From: Novilysobacter antarcticus
GTDB taxonomy: Bacteria; Pseudomonadota; Gammaproteobacteria; Xanthomonadales; Xanthomonadaceae
Direction of reading: 5' to 3'
NCBI RefSeq assembly: GCF_019802285.1
Contig: NZ_JAIEUJ010000001.1
Span: 682,001-746,000 of the forward strand
DNA length: 64,000 nucleotides
The notes below the pieces were generated by a model, which saw only the letters and a program-made list of their open reading frames with translations, ran no database searches and had not been told where the DNA came from. Below are positions 7,995 through 20,387 of the stretch, one piece after another (positions within the stretch are counted from its first letter, which is position 1; every line of letters begins with the position of its first letter). A program made the translations under genes and the position numbers.

Positions 7995-10976
7995 ATGCGA
8001 CACACACGATTGCGCAAGAGCGTACTGAGCCTGGCCATGGGCGCCTGTCTGGCAACCATGGTTCCTGGCGTTGGCTTCGCGCAGAGCGTCACCGGAGCGG
8101 TGGCGGGGCGGGCCGAGGCAGGCACGCAGGTCACGATCACCAACACTTCCACCGGTGTATCGAGAACCGCCACGGCAAGCAGGGACGGAAGCTACCGCAT
8201 AGCCCAGTTGGCGCCGGGCGATTACATCCTGACTTCCGGCTCGGGAGCCCCGGTGTCTTTCACCGTCTCGCTGGGCGGCACGACGACCGTCAACCTGACC
8301 AATGATGGCGCAGTGAACCTGGCGACCATCCAGGTGGTGGGCTCCCGCGTAGTCAACCGGGTCGACGTGCACTCCACCGAGTCCTCTACCAACATCACAC
8401 GCACAGAGCTCGCGAAGTTGCCGGTCGACCAGAGTCTGGGTTCGGTCGCCCTGTTGGCTCCGGGAGTGGTGAATTCAGGCGCCAGTTTCGGCGGGCTTTC
8501 TTTCGGTGGATCGTCGGTTGCGGAGAACGTCGCTTACATCAATGGACTGAACGTTACCGACCCCTATCGACGCCAGGGCTTCTCGTCCGTCCCGTTTGCG
8601 TTCTATGAGGAGTTCCAGATCAAGACCGGCGGCTACTCGGCGGAGTTCGGTCGCAGCACCGGCGGCGTCATCAACGCCGTTACGCGCTCGGGCGGAAACG
8701 AGTTCCACGCCGGTGCCGAGGTCACCATGGAACCCGCAGCGTGGACATCCTCAAGAAAGGACCGCTTCCACAGGGACGGCACGATCGTTGAGCAGGATCG
8801 CATGAGCCGTGACGACGGGTCGTTTACCAAGGCGAACGTGTGGGCGTCCGGCGCGATCGTGCAGGATAAATTGTTCTTCTTCGGCATGTATGAAAAGCGG
8901 GACAGCAATCCGCGCGATATCGACACGACCGAGGCGTGGTACACGAAGAGCGACAACGACTTCTGGGGTGCCAAGGTCGACTGGCATATCAACGAGAACC
9001 ACTTGCTGGAGGCGCTGGCGTTCTCCGACAAATCGGATTCGACGACTAGCAACTACGACTACACCTGGGATACCGCGCAGCGCGGTGACAAAGTGGGTGA
9101 GAGCTACGGCGGATCCGGCGGCGACAACTGGTCGCTGACCTATACGGGCCACTTCACCGATAATTTCGTGGCCAAGGCGATGTATGGCGTAAACGAGCGC
9201 AGCGCCACGGCCGGCAGTCCGTGGGACGCGGGTTGCAGTATTGTGACCCGGACTGGCGGTTACACCGAGGTGTTCGGACCAGCGACGGTGCGGGAAGGCT
9301 GCCATCCGAGCAACAGCAGCATCAGCAGCCGTTTCGACAAGCGAGAGGCCGCACGCCTCGACTTCGAATGGGTGCTTGGTGATCACCTGGTCCGCTTCGG
9401 CGCCGATCAGGAAATCATGGATTCCAATAGTGCGCGGGTCTATCCCGGCGACGGCGTAAGCTACCAGGCCCAAGCAGCAACTCCGGGTGGAGTGCTTCCC
9501 AACGGCGCCGTCATTCCCGCTGGCGTTACCAGCATTGTCGACGCGCGCCGTTACATCACCGGTGCTCCGGTTTCGACCGAGGCGCAGGCGATCTATGTGG
9601 AAGATAATTGGAATGTGACGCCCGACCTGTTGTTGAACCTTGGCATCCGAGCTGACAAGTTCCACAACAAGCTGGCATCAGGCACGAGTTTCGCCAAAGC
9701 CGATTTCTCCGACATGATCTCTCCGCGCTTCGGCTTCAGCTGGGACGTCAGGGGTGATGGAGCCACCAAGGTGTTCGGCAATGCCGGGCGCTACTACACC
9801 CCGCTCACCAACAAGCTGACCGACTATTTCGGCGGTGGAACTACAGACGAGCACACCTACTACGTGATGGACGGCTTCGTCGAGCAGATTGATCCCGTCA
9901 ACGGCAAGCCGTACCTGTTCCCCAACATCGGTGCACAACTGGGTCCAGTGAATACCGAAGGCAATGCGCCGGCACCAAGCAACGTCGACACCGCGGTTGC
10001 GCGTGATCTCAAGCAGGTCTACCAGGACGAATTCATCCTGGGCTTCCAGCAGGCACTGAGCAACGCCTGGTCGTATGGCGTCAACGCGACCTACCGCGAA
10101 ATGACCCGCACGGTTGAGGACGTCCGCATCAACCACGTGGACGGGTGCCCCTGGTACTCCGGCGATTGGCCCATCATCAACCCGGGAGAAAGCACGACGC
10201 TTTGGTGCCCGACAACCTCTGACTGGGTGACTTTTGACAACTCCCAGGATGGGTACGAAGCACTGGGAAGCGGCGCCGTCATGGGCTACAAGAAACCCAA
10301 GCGTACTTACAAGGCCGTCGAATTCCAGTTGGACCGCGCATGGGACGACAAGTGGGCATTCAATGCCAGCTACCTGTGGTCCAAATCCGAGGGCAACATG
10401 GAGGGCCCGGTCAACTCGGACACCGGCTATAACGACACCAACCTCGTGCAGCACTACGATCATCCGGCCGTCAACGAGCGGTACGGCGTGTTGTTCAACG
10501 ACTCCCGTCACCAGATCAAGCTGCGCGGGAGCTACAAGCTCAACGAGATATGGGGATTCGGTGCCACCCTCTCCGCTCGATCCGGCGGCCCGATCACGGC
10601 ATTTGGCGTGCGTTGGCCCAATGACAACCGCAGCGCAGGCGGTCCCGGCGAGTACAGCGGTGGCGGATCGGGGTGGTTGTGCAACTCCGGCTGCGGCGAT
10701 TACACAACGCGTGACCTGACGTACTCACCGCGTGGCGCTTTCGGTCGCATGCCTTGGGTAAAGGACGTAGGCGTCAGCGTGACTTGGACCCTGCCAGTCG
10801 AAGACATCGACCTCAAGGCTCGCTTGTCCATCTACAACCTGTTCAACAGCCAGACCGAGGTCAACGTGCATTCCCGTTACGAAAGCACCCCCGGCAACAA
10901 GATGCCTTACTTCGGGGAAGGGACCAATTGGCAGTCGCCGCGTTATGCACAGCTGGTCGTCACCTACGCGTTCTGA
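7995..10976 (+). CDS. Oar-like TonB-dependent receptor with N-terminal carboxypeptidase-regulatory-like domain
   Basis: Outer-membrane active-transport channel of 993 residues. The signal peptide ends at GFAQ (about residue 30). A carboxypeptidase-regulatory-like fold covers about 31-105 (TQVTITNTSTG, DGSYRIAQLAPGDY). The plug follows at about 110-230, containing AENVAYINGLNV and YSAEFGRSTGGVINAVTRSGG. A long beta-barrel ends in the aromatic terminus VVTYAF, as outer-membrane proteins do. A strong ribosome binding site (GGGAGAGGGG) precedes the ATG. This Oar-type class is common in Xanthomonadales and often sits beside peptidases. Here it lies between a transglutaminase-fold protein and two serine hydrolases, suggesting uptake of peptides or their fragments. 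The ligand cannot be read from sequence. Confidence 0.93.
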   Translation: MRHTRLRKSVLSLAMGACLATMVPGVGFAQSVTGAVAGRAEAGTQVTITNTSTGVSRTATASRDGSYRIAQLAPGDYILTSGSGAPVSFTVSLGGTTTVNLTNDGAVNLATIQVVGSRVVNRVDVHSTESSTNITRTELAKLPVDQSLGSVALLAPGVVNSGASFGGLSFGGSSVAENVAYINGLNVTDPYRRQGFSSVPFAFYEEFQIKTGGYSAEFGRSTGGVINAVTRSGGNEFHAGAEVTMEPAAWTSSRKDRFHRDGTIVEQDRMSRDDGSFTKANVWASGAIVQDKLFFFGMYEKRDSNPRDIDTTEAWYTKSDNDFWGAKVDWHINENHLLEALAFSDKSDSTTSNYDYTWDTAQRGDKVGESYGGSGGDNWSLTYTGHFTDNFVAKAMYGVNERSATAGSPWDAGCSIVTRTGGYTEVFGPATVREGCHPSNSSISSRFDKREAARLDFEWVLGDHLVRFGADQEIMDSNSARVYPGDGVSYQAQAATPGGVLPNGAVIPAGVTSIVDARRYITGAPVSTEAQAIYVEDNWNVTPDLLLNLGIRADKFHNKLASGTSFAKADFSDMISPRFGFSWDVRGDGATKVFGNAGRYYTPLTNKLTDYFGGGTTDEHTYYVMDGFVEQIDPVNGKPYLFPNIGAQLGPVNTEGNAPAPSNVDTAVARDLKQVYQDEFILGFQQALSNAWSYGVNATYREMTRTVEDVRINHVDGCPWYSGDWPIINPGESTTLWCPTTSDWVTFDNSQDGYEALGSGAVMGYKKPKRTYKAVEFQLDRAWDDKWAFNASYLWSKSEGNMEGPVNSDTGYNDTNLVQHYDHPAVNERYGVLFNDSRHQIKLRGSYKLNEIWGFGATLSARSGGPITAFGVRWPNDNRSAGGPGEYSGGGSGWLCNSGCGDYTTRDLTYSPRGAFGRMPWVKDVGVSVTWTLPVEDIDLKARLSIYNLFNSQTEVNVHSRYESTPGNKMPYFGEGTNWQSPRYAQLVVTYAF

Positions 10977-11006
10977 GGCGAGGACAGCTGCATAGATAAA
11001 GGTGAT

Positions 11007-11032
11007 GGCGCCCCGGCTCCTGGCGGGGCGCC
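11007..11032 (+). terminator. Strong intercistronic hairpin between receptor and hydrolase genes
   Basis: A perfect 9-base stem (GGCGCCCCG / CGGGGCGCC) with an 8-base loop lies 30 bases after the receptor stop. There is no U-tract behind it, so it may be a weak terminator or an mRNA-stabilising structure that lets the receptor be made in excess over the downstream hydrolase. Confidence 0.5.
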
Positions 11033-11053
11033 AAACACTGGATCAGGAGATGC

Positions 11054-12679
11054 GTGGTGGCACGTAATTATGTTTTTCCGGCGGCCGCATTAGCGGCCGT
11101 GCTTTTTCTGGCGCCGGTGAATGCGCAGGCATCGCCACAGACCACGTTTCCCTCCGCAGCAATCACCGCCGCGGTTGACGATGCGGTCGCGCGCTACGAC
11201 CTGCCGGGGATCGCCGTGGGCGTGGTCGTGGACGGCGAGGTTCGACAGTGGGAAGTACGCGGGGAGACCGTTGCTGGAAGTGGCGAGCGGGTGGGCCGCG
11301 ATACGCTTTTCAAGGTGGCGTCCAATACCAAGGCCATGACCGCGGCGTTGCTCGCGCGCCAAGTCGATGCGGGCCTTCTGGCATGGGACGACCCGGTGGT
11401 GAAGCACCTGCCCGGATTCCGCATGTACGAGGATTGGGTGACCCGCGAGATGCAGGTGCGGGACCTGCTGATCCACAACAGCGGCATGGGGCCGGGCGCT
11501 GGCGATCTGATGCTGTGGCCGGAACCGAACCGGTTCACGCGCGACGACGTGATTGCCGGTCTGGCGTACCTCAAACCGCGCTGGAGCTTCCGCTCCCGTT
11601 ACGCCTACGACAACACGCTATACATCGTCGCCGGCGAAGTGGCCGCGGCTGTGGGGGGTGCTCCTTATGACGTCTTGCTGCAGCGCGAAGTGTTCGAGCC
11701 ATTGGGTATGGACGCCTGCCGGATCGGCGAATGGCGGGTAGCGGATGCGGGCAGCGTGGCCTCACCTCACGTCAAGCGTCAGGGGAACTGGGTCGCCAGG
11801 CAGGACGGTGAAGTCGTGACCGACATGCCGATGGCGGCTGCCGGCGGGGTGCGCTGCAGTCTGGACAGCATGTTGCGGTGGACCAAAGCGTGGCTGGCGG
11901 AAGAGGTCAATTCCCCAACGTATGCGTGGCTTTCAGCGCAGCAGCGCGCGGCAATGTGGACGCCGCACACGCCGATGCCACTGCCATCCCGTATGCGCAA
12001 GTGGAATGGCAGCCACTTCTATGCGTATGGCTACGGGTGGCGCCTGAGCGATGTGGACGGCACCGCCAAAGTAGCCCACACCGGCACGCTTTCGGGCATG
12101 TATTCCGCAGTGACCCTGCTGCCGGAGCTGGATACGGGATTTGTAATCCTGATCAATGGTGAAGCTGGCGAAGCGCGCACGGTACTGGAGCAGGTCCTGA
12201 CCAAGCAATTCACTGGACCCGGCGAGAAGCGCACGGTCGCTCACTATGCCGAGGATCTTGCGCGCGAGAACGCGGAGCGGGCATCCACCGTTGCAGAGGA
12301 CGCGGCGGATGTAACGACGGCGGATGCGCGGGCGTCGGCGCGGCGCTCGGCGGCGTCGCCGGATCAACTTGTTTCGTGGCTTGGCAAGTATCGCGACCCC
12401 TGGTTTGGCGACGTGTCCATCTGCACGTCCGATGCCGGCGTGCGTTTCGAGTCGGCCAATTCACCGCGCCTGTCAGGGCCGGTACTTGATGGAGGAGGTC
12501 GTTGGCTGGTCGATTTCGACACCCTTGAGTCGGATGCTGATGCCTGGCTGGATTTTGCCAATGAATCCGCTGACGGCAGAACGCAACTCACGATGGCAAA
12601 GGTCGACCCGCACGCGGACTTCAGCTACGACTACGAAGACCTCAGCTTTCAACGAATTGGCGAGTGCGCACGCCGATGA
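11054..12679 (+). CDS. Exported serine hydrolase, beta-lactamase/D-aminopeptidase family, with C-terminal extension
   Basis: Predicted periplasmic hydrolase of 541 residues starting at GTG 11054, with CAGGAGA just upstream and a signal peptide ending near NAQA. The class C beta-lactamase-like domain has the nucleophile motif SxxK as SNTK (about residue 95), the Tyr motif as YDN (about 180) and HTG in place of KTG (about 345). About 130 further residues follow, resembling the accessory beta domain common in family S12 proteins. Members include D-aminopeptidases, esterases and D-Ala-D-Ala carboxypeptidases, so the substrate is open. It follows the TonB receptor on the same strand and precedes a second member of the family, which supports a shared peptide-scavenging role. 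Confidence 0.88.
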   Translation: MVARNYVFPAAALAAVLFLAPVNAQASPQTTFPSAAITAAVDDAVARYDLPGIAVGVVVDGEVRQWEVRGETVAGSGERVGRDTLFKVASNTKAMTAALLARQVDAGLLAWDDPVVKHLPGFRMYEDWVTREMQVRDLLIHNSGMGPGAGDLMLWPEPNRFTRDDVIAGLAYLKPRWSFRSRYAYDNTLYIVAGEVAAAVGGAPYDVLLQREVFEPLGMDACRIGEWRVADAGSVASPHVKRQGNWVARQDGEVVTDMPMAAAGGVRCSLDSMLRWTKAWLAEEVNSPTYAWLSAQQRAAMWTPHTPMPLPSRMRKWNGSHFYAYGYGWRLSDVDGTAKVAHTGTLSGMYSAVTLLPELDTGFVILINGEAGEARTVLEQVLTKQFTGPGEKRTVAHYAEDLARENAERASTVAEDAADVTTADARASARRSAASPDQLVSWLGKYRDPWFGDVSICTSDAGVRFESANSPRLSGPVLDGGGRWLVDFDTLESDADAWLDFANESADGRTQLTMAKVDPHADFSYDYEDLSFQRIGECARR

Positions 12680-12737
12680 TGCCCCTACGCTCATTTCCCA
12701 CTTGGGTAGACCCGACGGGATCAACCCGGAGACTCAA

Positions 12738-13862
12738 ATGCTGCGAATTCATTTCGTCAGGAAGTTTCTGCCGGCCCCGTTATTCGGGCGGCTCCTTATC
12801 ATCTCGGTGCTTGGAGGCTGCGCGATGACGTCGCTTGCCAGCGAACCTCTACCCGCGGGTTCAGCCCCCGCAGAGTACGCGGAAGTGGTAACGAAGATCG
12901 ACCAGCTGATGGCGCGCTATGCCGGCAGCGGCCCGGGAGCGTCGCTGTTGATCGCGCGCGCGGGCGAGCCGGCGATCCGTCGGTCCTATGGCATGGCTGA
13001 CGTCGAGAAAGCGGTGCCGGTCACCCCGGCCACAAATTTCCGGCTCGCGTCAGTGAGTAAGCAGTTCACCGCGGCGGCAATCCTTCTCCTGGTCGAGGAC
13101 GGGCGTCTGGCGCTGGAGGACCCGGTGCGCAAATGGTTGCCGGAGTTGCCCGCTGGAAATTCGGGCACCACTATTCGCCACCTGCTGACCCACGGCTCGG
13201 GTTTGATCGACTACGAGGACGAACTGCCCGCAGACCTGGATCGCCAGGTGCACGATGCCGACGTGCTGGAGATCCTGGCCAAGCAGGACAGCACGTACTT
13301 CCCGCCTGGCGGAGATTTCCAGTACAGCAACAGCGGCTATGCGCTGCTGGCACTGATTGTGGAGCGGGTATCCGGGCAGCAGTACCCGGCGTTCCTGCAA
13401 CATCGCATCTTCGAGCCGCTGGAAATGACCGGGTCGCTGGCCTTCGTCCAGGGCGGTCCGCAGATCAAAGATCGCGCGTATGGCTACAGCCTGGAGGCGG
13501 GCGCATGGGTGAGAACCGACCAGAGCTCCACCAGCGCCGTCCTGGGTGATGGCGGCATCTATTCCTCAATCGACGATCTGGCGAAGTGGAACGCCGCGCT
13601 CGATGACGACCGGCTCCTGTCGGATCAGTCCCGGGAACTGGCATTTACCCCGGCCACTTCGACGCACGATCCGTCGGTGGATTACGGACTTGGCTGGTAT
13701 GTGGGCGGCGACCGGGTCTGGCACTCGGGTGAGACGATCGGCTTCCGCAACGTGATCTTGCGTTATCCGCAGCATGGCTTGGCGATCGTGATCCTGAGCA
13801 ACCGCAATGATCCCGAACCCATGGAAACCGCGCTGGCGATTGCCGCCCTGTTTCTGCGGTAA
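12738..13862 (+). CDS. Serine hydrolase of the beta-lactamase family, probable lipoprotein
   Basis: A 374-residue class C beta-lactamase-like hydrolase. The N-terminal hydrophobic segment ends in ISVLGGC, a plausible lipobox with Cys at about residue 28, so membrane anchoring is likely. The catalytic SxxK is SVSK (about 110), the Tyr motif is YSN in YSNSGYALLALI (about 200), and the third motif is HSG in VWHSGETIGF (about 330). It starts at the ATG at 12738, 58 bases after the previous hydrolase gene; the open frame extends further upstream inside that gene but without any family similarity. It shares only the family fold with its neighbour, so this looks like an old pair rather than a recent duplication. 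It closes the rightward arm and is followed by a terminator. Confidence 0.88.
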   Translation: MLRIHFVRKFLPAPLFGRLLIISVLGGCAMTSLASEPLPAGSAPAEYAEVVTKIDQLMARYAGSGPGASLLIARAGEPAIRRSYGMADVEKAVPVTPATNFRLASVSKQFTAAAILLLVEDGRLALEDPVRKWLPELPAGNSGTTIRHLLTHGSGLIDYEDELPADLDRQVHDADVLEILAKQDSTYFPPGGDFQYSNSGYALLALIVERVSGQQYPAFLQHRIFEPLEMTGSLAFVQGGPQIKDRAYGYSLEAGAWVRTDQSSTSAVLGDGGIYSSIDDLAKWNAALDDDRLLSDQSRELAFTPATSTHDPSVDYGLGWYVGGDRVWHSGETIGFRNVILRYPQHGLAIVILSNRNDPEPMETALAIAALFLR

Positions 13863-13910
13863 CGCGCAAGCAATGGCTGGTCGCTGTGAATTTGCAGCCA
13901 TGCAGACATG

Positions 13911-13936
13911 AAAAAAGCGGCTTGAGCCGCTTTTTT
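13911..13936. terminator. Bidirectional Rho-independent terminator
   Basis: The stem AAAAAAGCGGC/GCCGCTTTTTT with a short loop (TTGA) sits between the convergent serine hydrolase gene and acnA and has T-runs in both directions. A second 7-base hairpin at 13946-13967 (GCCCGGC/GCCGGGC) lies between it and acnA. Confidence 0.9.
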
Positions 13937-13981
13937 CATCGCCCGGCCCGGCTTATGAAAGCCGGGCCTGGGCCGGGACCG

Positions 13982-16738
<2,757 letters not shown>

Positions 16739-16989
16739 GTGGGGAGCTCCTTGTTGCGGATGGCGTGCGTGACAGGGCTTGACCAGCCGTGCCGGCTTGC
16801 GATGCGCGCGGCAGGTACCACGCGATCACGGTCAGTCGCAGCCAAGGGCCTGGCGCGTCGATCCGTGAAGACCGCCAGCATACAAGGGGATGTGTGGTTT
16901 TTGCGTCATCGCACCGGCGAGTCCAGTGGTGGAATCCTTTCCGGCGCTGAGCGGGAACCGTGTAGGTGAAAATCGGTATGCATGGCAAA

Positions 16990-17010
16990 GTATGTATAAT
17001 CCCTACATAC
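16990..17010 (+). promoter_or_regulatory. VapB promoter with palindromic operator
   Basis: GTATGTA and TACATAC form perfect 7-base arms around a 7-base spacer. A consensus -10 box TATAAT (16995-17000) lies inside the repeat, 27 bases before the vapB start. No good -35 is visible. The layout is typical of toxin-antitoxin autorepression, and the AbrB-type antitoxin is the likely binder. Confidence 0.7.
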
Positions 17011-17027
17011 CCGAAGTAGGGAACGCC

Positions 17028-17252
17028 ATGGAAGCCACTGTTGCAGAACGCGGTCAGATCACCTTGCCCAAGGCCGTCCGCGATGCGCTCGGGCTCACCA
17101 AGGGCACCTTGCTCAAGGTGGAGCTGGATGGCAGCCGCATCATCCTGAGAAAAAGCGTCGATGACGCGATCTCCCGGGTTCGCGGCAAGTTCGAGCTTGA
17201 CGACGTCGAACCCGCCACGAAGCTCCACGCCGCATCCCGTAGCGGTGAGTAG
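17028..17252 (+). CDS. vapB: AbrB/MazE-type antitoxin (VapB)
   Basis: A small DNA-binding antitoxin of 74 residues. The swapped-hairpin AbrB fold is clear at residues 3-45 (VAERGQITLPKAVRDALGL, then GTLLKVELDGSRIILRK). The C-terminal tail (about 46-74) is polar and would wrap the toxin. The start at 17028 follows directly after the operator-promoter; an upstream extension would read through the promoter. The toxin gene begins five bases after its stop, so the two are co-transcribed. The fold and the PIN-domain partner together support a type II toxin-antitoxin call. Confidence 0.9.
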   Translation: MEATVAERGQITLPKAVRDALGLTKGTLLKVELDGSRIILRKSVDDAISRVRGKFELDDVEPATKLHAASRSGE

Positions 17253-17257
17253 GCGCG

Positions 17258-17656
17258 ATGATCGCAGTCGATGCCCCGGTCCTGATCGAGCTGCTCAGCA
17301 ACGGCCCCCAGGCCGACGCGGTCGAGTCCTGCCTGCGCCAGGCGCTTGTGGGCGGTCGGGTCGTGATCTGCAGCGTCACCCTGGCGGAGCTTTGCGCGTC
17401 GCTGCGTGGCGGCTCGCAGGCCCAGGAAGCACTGGAGGAGATGGGCATCCACTTCAATCCCATGGAGGCCAAGTCGGCCCTGCGAGCCGGCGAGATGCAG
17501 CGGCGCCATCGCCAGCGCACGGGTGAGTCCCGGCGAATGGACGACTTCATGGTCGGTGCCCACGCCTTGTTGCAGTGCGACGCCCTGATCACCTGGGACG
17601 ACGCGCTTTACCGCGATTACTTCAAGGGCCTGAAGCTGATCGTGCCCCACGCTTGA
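17258..17656 (+). CDS. vapC: PIN-domain toxin (VapC-type ribonuclease)
   Basis: A 132-residue PIN-domain protein. The first acidic residue is Asp5 ([10 protein letters not shown]). A central Glu sits in [11 protein letters not shown] (about 42), and the third and fourth acidic positions lie in [13 protein letters not shown] (about 93-94) and [11 protein letters not shown] (about 114-119). VapC toxins cut specific RNAs, often initiator tRNA or the 23S sarcin-ricin loop; the target here is unknown. The [10 protein letters not shown] segment is typical of chromosomal PIN toxins. It ends 50 bases before acnB on the same strand with no terminator between, so some acnB transcription may come from the vapB promoter. 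Confidence 0.88.
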   Translation: MIAVDAPVLIELLSNGPQADAVESCLRQALVGGRVVICSVTLAELCASLRGGSQAQEALEEMGIHFNPMEAKSALRAGEMQRRHRQRTGESRRMDDFMVGAHALLQCDALITWDDALYRDYFKGLKLIVPHA

Positions 17657-17706
17657 TCCCGAATCCGTTCCGCACCCCATTTTCCCGAGACCAATCCGGA
17701 GTTGTC

Positions 17707-20295
17707 ATGTTGGAAGCCTATCGCCACCACGTCGCCGAGCGCGCAGCACTTGGTATCCCGCCACTGCCGCTGAGCGCGCAGCAGACCGCCGAGGTCATCG
17801 AGTTGCTCGAGAACCCGCCCCAGGGCGAAGCGGACTTCCTGCTCGACCTGCTGATCCATCGCGTCCCGGCGGGCGTGGATGATGCCGCCAAGGTAAAGGC
17901 ATCCTGGCTGGCAGCGCTCGCGCTGGGCAGCCAGTCCAACGAGCTGATCAGCCGCGAGCGTGCCACCGAGCTGCTGGGCACGATGCTCGGCGGGTACAAC
18001 GTGGCACCTCTGATCGAGCTGCTGGACGACGCCGCTCTTGCGCCCATCGCGGCCGACGCCCTCAAGAACACCTTGCTGGTCTTTGATGCGTTCCACGACG
18101 TGGAGCAGAAGGCGCGGGTCGGCAATGCGAGCGCGCAGGCCGTGCTGCAGAGCTGGGCCGATGCGGAGTGGTTCACCAGCCGCCCGGAGGTCCCCGAGAG
18201 CCTGACCATCACCGTGTTCAAGGTGACCGGCGAGACCAACACCGACGACCTGTCGCCAGCCCCCGACGCGACCACCCGCCCTGACATTCCCCTGCATGCT
18301 CTGGCGATGCTGAAGAACGCGCGTGAAGGTATCGAGCCTGAAGAAGACGGCAAGCGCGGACCGATCGGTTTCATCCAGTCGCTGAAGGAGAAGGGGCATC
18401 TGGTCGCCTATGTCGGTGACGTGGTCGGCACCGGCTCCAGCCGCAAGTCGGCCACCAACTCAGTTCTGTGGTTCACCGGCCAGGACATCCCCTACGTGCC
18501 CAACAAGCGCTTCGGTGGTGTCTGCCTGGGCTCAAAGATCGCGCCGATCTTCTACAACACCATGGAAGACGCGGGTGCGCTGCCAATCGAGCTCGACGTC
18601 TCGCAGATGCACATGGGGGATGTGGTCGAACTGCGTCCGTACGAAGGCAAGGCGCTCAAGGATGGCAAGGTCATTGCCGAGTTCGCACTCAAGTCCGATG
18701 TGCTGTTCGATGAGGTGCGCGCCGGCGGCCGCATTCCACTGATCATTGGCCGAGGCCTGACGGCGAAGGCCCGCGAATCGCTCGGTCTGGAGCCGACCGA
18801 CCTGTTCCGCCTGCCAATGGTGCCGCCCGACACCGGCAAGGGCTTCTCCCTGGCGCAGAAGATGGTCGGCCGCGCCTGTGGGCTTCCGGAAGGGCAGGGC
18901 ATGCGCCCGGGCACCTATTGCGAGCCCAAGATGACCTCGGTCGGCTCACAGGACACCACGGGGCCGATGACCCGCGACGAGCTCAAGGACCTGGCTTGCC
19001 TGGGCTTCTCGGCCGATCTGGTGATGCAGTCGTTCTGCCACACCGCCGCGTACCCTAAGCCGGTCGACGTCAAGACCCACCACACCTTGCCCGAATTCAT
19101 CTCCACCCGAGGCGGCGTGTCGTTGCGGGTCGGTGACGGAGTGATCCACAGCTGGCTCAACCGCATGCTTCTGCCCGACACGGTCGGCACCGGCGGCGAC
19201 TCGCACACCCGTTTCCCCGTCGGCATCTCGTTCCCGGCCGGGTCCGGACTGGTGGCGTTCGCCGCCGCCACGGGCGTGATGCCGCTCGACATGCCCGAGT
19301 CCGTATTGGTGCGCTTCAAGGGAGAAATGCAGCCCGGCGTCACCTTGCGTGACCTGGTCAACGCGATTCCGCTGGCGGCGATCCAGCAGGGCCTGCTGAC
19401 CGTGGCGAAGCAGGGCAAGAAGAACGTGTTCTCCGGCCGCATCCTCGAGATCGAGGGCCTTCCCAACCTCAAGGTCGAGCAGGCATTTGAATTGTCCGAC
19501 GCATCCGCCGAGCGGTCCGCCGCCGGCTGCACCGTGCGCCTCGACAAGGCTCCGGTCATCGAATACCTGACCAGCAACGTCGCCCTGCTGAAGTGGATGA
19601 TCGCCCAGGGTTACCAGGACGCGCGTTCGTTGGCGCGTCGCATCGAGAAGATGGAAAGCTGGCTGGCCGATCCGCAGTTGCTTGAACCGGATGCGGATGC
19701 CGAGTACGCCGCGGTCATCGAGATCGACCTGGCCGACATCCACGAGCCGATCGTTGCCTGCCCGAACGACCCGGATGACGTGAAGACGCTCTCGGATGTT
19801 GCCGGCGCCAAGATCGACGAGGTGTTCATCGGCTCGTGCATGACCAACATCGGTCACTTCCGCGCCGCCTCGAAGCTGCTGGAGGGCAAGCGCGATATTC
19901 CAACCAAGCTCTGGGTCGCACCGCCGACCAAGATGGACGCCGCCGAGCTGACCAAGGAAGGCCATTACGGCACTTTCGGCAGCGCCGGCGCGCGCATGGA
20001 GATGCCGGGCTGCTCGCTGTGCATGGGCAACCAGGCGCAGGTGAAGGAGGGCGCCACCGTGTTCTCCACCAGCACGCGCAACTTCCCCAACCGCCTGGGC
20101 CGCAACTCCAACGTGTACCTAGGCTCGGCCGAACTGGCCGCCATCTGCTCGCGCCTGGGACGGATCCCCACCAAGGCCGAGTACATGGCCGACGTCGGCG
20201 TCTTGGATGCGGCGAGTGCGGACATCTATCGCTACATGAACTTCGACCAGATCGAGGACTACGCGGAAGTCGGCGACAAGGCCGCAATTGCCTGA
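17707..20295 (+). CDS. acnB: Aconitate hydratase B (RpfA-like aconitase)
   Basis: The main TCA-cycle aconitase, 862 residues, with the AcnB domain order: N-terminal HEAT-like helical domain (about 1-155), swivel domain, then the catalytic core. The cluster and active-site segments include [15 protein letters not shown] (about 498), [12 protein letters not shown] (about 710) and [11 protein letters not shown] (about 768). The ATG at 17707 has GGAG five bases before it; a longer open frame upstream overlaps vapC and is not used. The gene is followed by a strong terminator. In Xanthomonas an aconitase gene near the DSF cluster is named rpfA, and loss affects virulence factors; assigning that name here is inference. 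Confidence 0.96.
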   Translation: MLEAYRHHVAERAALGIPPLPLSAQQTAEVIELLENPPQGEADFLLDLLIHRVPAGVDDAAKVKASWLAALALGSQSNELISRERATELLGTMLGGYNVAPLIELLDDAALAPIAADALKNTLLVFDAFHDVEQKARVGNASAQAVLQSWADAEWFTSRPEVPESLTITVFKVTGETNTDDLSPAPDATTRPDIPLHALAMLKNAREGIEPEEDGKRGPIGFIQSLKEKGHLVAYVGDVVGTGSSRKSATNSVLWFTGQDIPYVPNKRFGGVCLGSKIAPIFYNTMEDAGALPIELDVSQMHMGDVVELRPYEGKALKDGKVIAEFALKSDVLFDEVRAGGRIPLIIGRGLTAKARESLGLEPTDLFRLPMVPPDTGKGFSLAQKMVGRACGLPEGQGMRPGTYCEPKMTSVGSQDTTGPMTRDELKDLACLGFSADLVMQSFCHTAAYPKPVDVKTHHTLPEFISTRGGVSLRVGDGVIHSWLNRMLLPDTVGTGGDSHTRFPVGISFPAGSGLVAFAAATGVMPLDMPESVLVRFKGEMQPGVTLRDLVNAIPLAAIQQGLLTVAKQGKKNVFSGRILEIEGLPNLKVEQAFELSDASAERSAAGCTVRLDKAPVIEYLTSNVALLKWMIAQGYQDARSLARRIEKMESWLADPQLLEPDADAEYAAVIEIDLADIHEPIVACPNDPDDVKTLSDVAGAKIDEVFIGSCMTNIGHFRAASKLLEGKRDIPTKLWVAPPTKMDAAELTKEGHYGTFGSAGARMEMPGCSLCMGNQAQVKEGATVFSTSTRNFPNRLGRNSNVYLGSAELAAICSRLGRIPTKAEYMADVGVLDAASADIYRYMNFDQIEDYAEVGDKAAIA

Positions 20296-20329
20296 CGCGG
20301 GACGACCCCGCGTTGATGCGGCAAGTATG

Positions 20330-20358
20330 AAAAACCCCGGCTTCGGCCGGGGTTTTTT
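20330..20358. terminator. Bidirectional Rho-independent terminator
   Basis: CCCCGGC-TTCG-GCCGGGG, a UUCG tetraloop hairpin with an A-run before and a T-run after it, lies between the convergent acnB and hflD genes and serves both strands. Confidence 0.95.
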
Positions 20359-20387
20359 ATACCGCAACAGTACCGACAGATCGCGGG

